Assembly: GCA_024226735.1 (NCBI GenBank)
Contig: JAAELL010000607.1
Span: 1 to 54,646, forward strand
Length of the DNA: 54,646 bases
Source: a bacterium
Lineage (GTDB): Bacteria > Planctomycetota > UBA1135 > GCA-002686595
Reading direction: 5' to 3'
A program made the translations under genes and the position numbers. Every line of letters starts with the position of its first letter. The stretch's first letter is position 1. The notes under the pieces are model-generated. The model was not told the origin of the DNA, made no database searches, and saw nothing but the letters and a program-made list of their open reading frames with translations. Positions 53,026-54,646 of the stretch are shown one piece after another.

Positions 53026-54516
53026 TCATCCTTGCCCGTCGGCCTCGACGACCAGCCGTCCACCGACGACCTCGACGACGCGCACGCGCGCGTCGCGCTC
53101 GATCGCTCCGCCCTGGGCGCGCGCCTCGTACTCGAGTGACTCGTTGGCGTCGAGCGCGACTTTACCGACCGGACGGAGGTGGGTGATCGCACGCCCCGCG
53201 GAACCGACGCGCGCGGTCTCGCGGTGCTCGCCGCGCGACTCGGGCAGGGCCTCTCCGGGTCCCTGCGCGCGCGGCTGCAGCACGAGGCGGCGCAGGATCG
53301 GTGTCTCGGGCAGGAAGCGCGTCATCGCGTACATCCCCACCATCGAAGCAACGCCTGTCAAGGCGACGTGAAAAAAGGACTCGAGCGCGAGCGCGCGATC
53401 GAGCGGTCGCGAGAAGTCCGTCCCCGGGCCTGCCTGAGCGAGCAGCACGCCAGCGACGACGCACGCCATGCCCGTCAGCCCGATCCAGATCGTGCCCGGC
53501 AGGACCAGAAGCTCGGTCGCGACGAGGGCGACTCCGACGACGGCGAGGACGATGTGCGGAATGTCGGCGAGACCGACCAGGTACTGCGCCGTGAAGAGCG
53601 TCGCGAAGCAGACCAGAGCGAGGATTCCCGGCAGCCCGAACCCCGGCAGCTTGATCTCGGCGAAGGCGAACAAGAGCCCGAGGAAGAGCAGCAACATGCG
53701 CAGCTCGTTCAGACGTCCGAGCAAGTCCTCCGAGCTCGTGCGCCGGATCGACTCGACGCGCCCACCGTCCACCCCGATCTTCTCGAGCACGTCCTCGAGG
53801 GTCTCGGCGACACCGTCGACGAATTCGAGGCGCACGGCTTCCGAAGCGGTCAGCGCCATCAGCTCGCCCTGGTGATTGACGACACCGATCAACTCGGGCG
53901 GCGTTCCGCGATCGACGAGGTCGTCCCACTCGTGGCCGGAGATGACCCGGCGAACGCCGGACTGGCGAACCTCGCGCACCTCGGCCTCCGGGTCGACCAT
54001 CGCCTCCGCGATCGTCGGCGAGCGCCCGTGCTTCTCCGCCCATCCCCTGACCCACGCGCGGTAGGACGAGGCGTACTTCTCCGAGACCGGCTTGATCCCG
54101 AGTGGCGTCATCTGAATCGCCTGCGCGGCGCCGATCGTCGCGCTCGAGCGCATGTAGACCTTCTCGCACGACAGTGCGATCCAGGTCCCGGCCGAAAGCG
54201 CGTCGTCGTTGACCCAGGCAAAGATGGACAGACCCTCCTCGCGCGCCTCCTCGATCGCGTAGCACAGGTGCCGCATGCGGCTGATCTCGCCGCCCGGAGT
54301 GTCGATCTCGACGACGAGAGCTTCGTGCTCCGCCGCGTTCGACTCGCGCACCGCCCGCCGCAGGAGCGCCAGCCAACCGGGGTCGAGCTGGCCGTCCAGG
54401 CGCACGTGGCCGACCGCGCCCGCCTGCCACTCGTCCTGGGGCTCCGCCGATTGGGCTCCCACGACTCCGTACAGAAGCAGCGCGGACAGAAGAACGACGA
54501 GGCGGCGAGGCAGCAT
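53026..54516 (-). CDS. NfeD family membrane serine protease (ClpP-like domain plus NfeD)
   Basis: 496 residues with a signal peptide (LVVLLSALLLYGVVGAQS). The ClpP-class serine peptidase domain has VVEIDTPGGEISRM, WVNDDALSAGTWIALSC (Ser in DALSAG is the expected nucleophile) and SSATIGAAQ. About five transmembrane helices (residues about 270-400) and a C-terminal OB-fold NfeD domain (LRPVGKVALD) follow. First gene of a four-gene, tightly overlapping operon with the short NfeD, FloA and the proline-rich protein, as in the Bacillus yqeZ-floA-yqfB cluster. Confidence 0.9.
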   Translation of the reverse strand: MLPRRLVVLLSALLLYGVVGAQSAEPQDEWQAGAVGHVRLDGQLDPGWLALLRRAVRESNAAEHEALVVEIDTPGGEISRMRHLCYAIEEAREEGLSIFAWVNDDALSAGTWIALSCEKVYMRSSATIGAAQAIQMTPLGIKPVSEKYASSYRAWVRGWAEKHGRSPTIAEAMVDPEAEVREVRQSGVRRVISGHEWDDLVDRGTPPELIGVVNHQGELMALTASEAVRLEFVDGVAETLEDVLEKIGVDGGRVESIRRTSSEDLLGRLNELRMLLLFLGLLFAFAEIKLPGFGLPGILALVCFATLFTAQYLVGLADIPHIVLAVVGVALVATELLVLPGTIWIGLTGMACVVAGVLLAQAGPGTDFSRPLDRALALESFFHVALTGVASMVGMYAMTRFLPETPILRRLVLQPRAQGPGEALPESRGEHRETARVGSAGRAITHLRPVGKVALDANESLEYEARAQGGAIERDARVRVVEVVGGRLVVEADGQG

Positions 54517-54646
54517 GGCGAATGGATCAGTCTAAGGAATCGCACCAGAGGACGGCGCATTCAACGCCAGGCTGAAAAACGCGTTCGGGGAGTACCGAGC
54601 CCACGCAATCCCCACCACTTCGCAGGAGGGCGCCCACGGAGGTGAC
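54517..54646. other. 130-bp window end, no gene seen
   Basis: Upstream of the NfeD protease gene. It should contain the operon promoter, but I see no clear -35/-10 pair. No open frame of interest. Confidence 0.4.

Overview
The window looks like a chromosomal piece of a high-GC Planctomycetota bacterium, perhaps of the Saltatorellus/Engelhardtia (Rohdeia) type. That is inference from content. It has several secreted proteins sharing a C-terminal domain with the signature GETWxFQxWYRD, large Ser/Thr kinases ending in SUMF1-like domains, kinase/ECF-sigma pairing, a very long anti-sigma factor, two enzymes of the futalosine route to menaquinone, and many genes without a clear Shine-Dalgarno. I saw no rRNA, tRNA, CRISPR array, phage or insertion sequence.

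Layout. 1-9.1 kb: a secreted M12-type metalloprotease divergent from a full-length RecQ, a thioredoxin-like protein with an EPEQ repeat, a secreted protein with the GETWxFQxWYRD domain, a DegT-family aminotransferase, and a degenerate MA-clan peptidase-like protein. 9.1-14.6 kb: a three-gene molybdenum hydroxylase operon whose FAD subunit carries the extra [4Fe-4S] loop of 4-hydroxybenzoyl-CoA reductase, preceded by an 18-bp hairpin and followed by a sulfatase-superfamily lipoprotein. 14.6-19.9 kb: a broken fragment of the GETWxFQxWYRD family, a thioredoxin/alpha-toroid protein, a GT2 glycosyltransferase, and a divergent TMTC-like GT-C/TPR membrane protein. 19.9-27.7 kb: a minus-strand group (internally deleted CocE-like hydrolase, methyltransferase, kinase-SUMF1, small CWECH protein), then two plus-strand beta-propeller proteins with the GETWxFQxWYRD domain. 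27.7-36.8 kb is a signalling block: kinase-SUMF1 plus ECF sigma; BlaI plus a BlaR1-like M56 protease with TPRs, with a TACA-nn-TGTA operator; ECF sigma plus an anti-sigma/FecR/TPR/propeller fusion. 36.8-45.3 kb: a frameshifted pseudogene with a visible 11-bp tandem duplication, a PQQ-type propeller with EF-hands, an orphan HslV-like Ntn hydrolase, a second RecQ, a 12-bp tandem repeat, a small helical protein, a HerA-like ATPase and dodecin. 45.3-54.6 kb: an M28 aminopeptidase, mqnB-mqnD-DUF952, a histone H1-like protein, a frameshifted EVE-domain gene, and an nfeD-nfeD2-floA-like operon with a fourth gene.

Themes. Much of the window is envelope biology: secreted propellers, a shared C-terminal domain of unknown role, flotillin/NfeD membrane organisation, and signal transduction reaching into the periplasm. 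There are also clear signs of decay: two frameshifted genes with identifiable lesions, one internally deleted hydrolase and one fragment. Four 12-bp-period tandem repeats occur in or next to genes. Starts were moved inward from the longest open frames wherever an RBS, an overlap with the previous stop or a signal peptide supported it.
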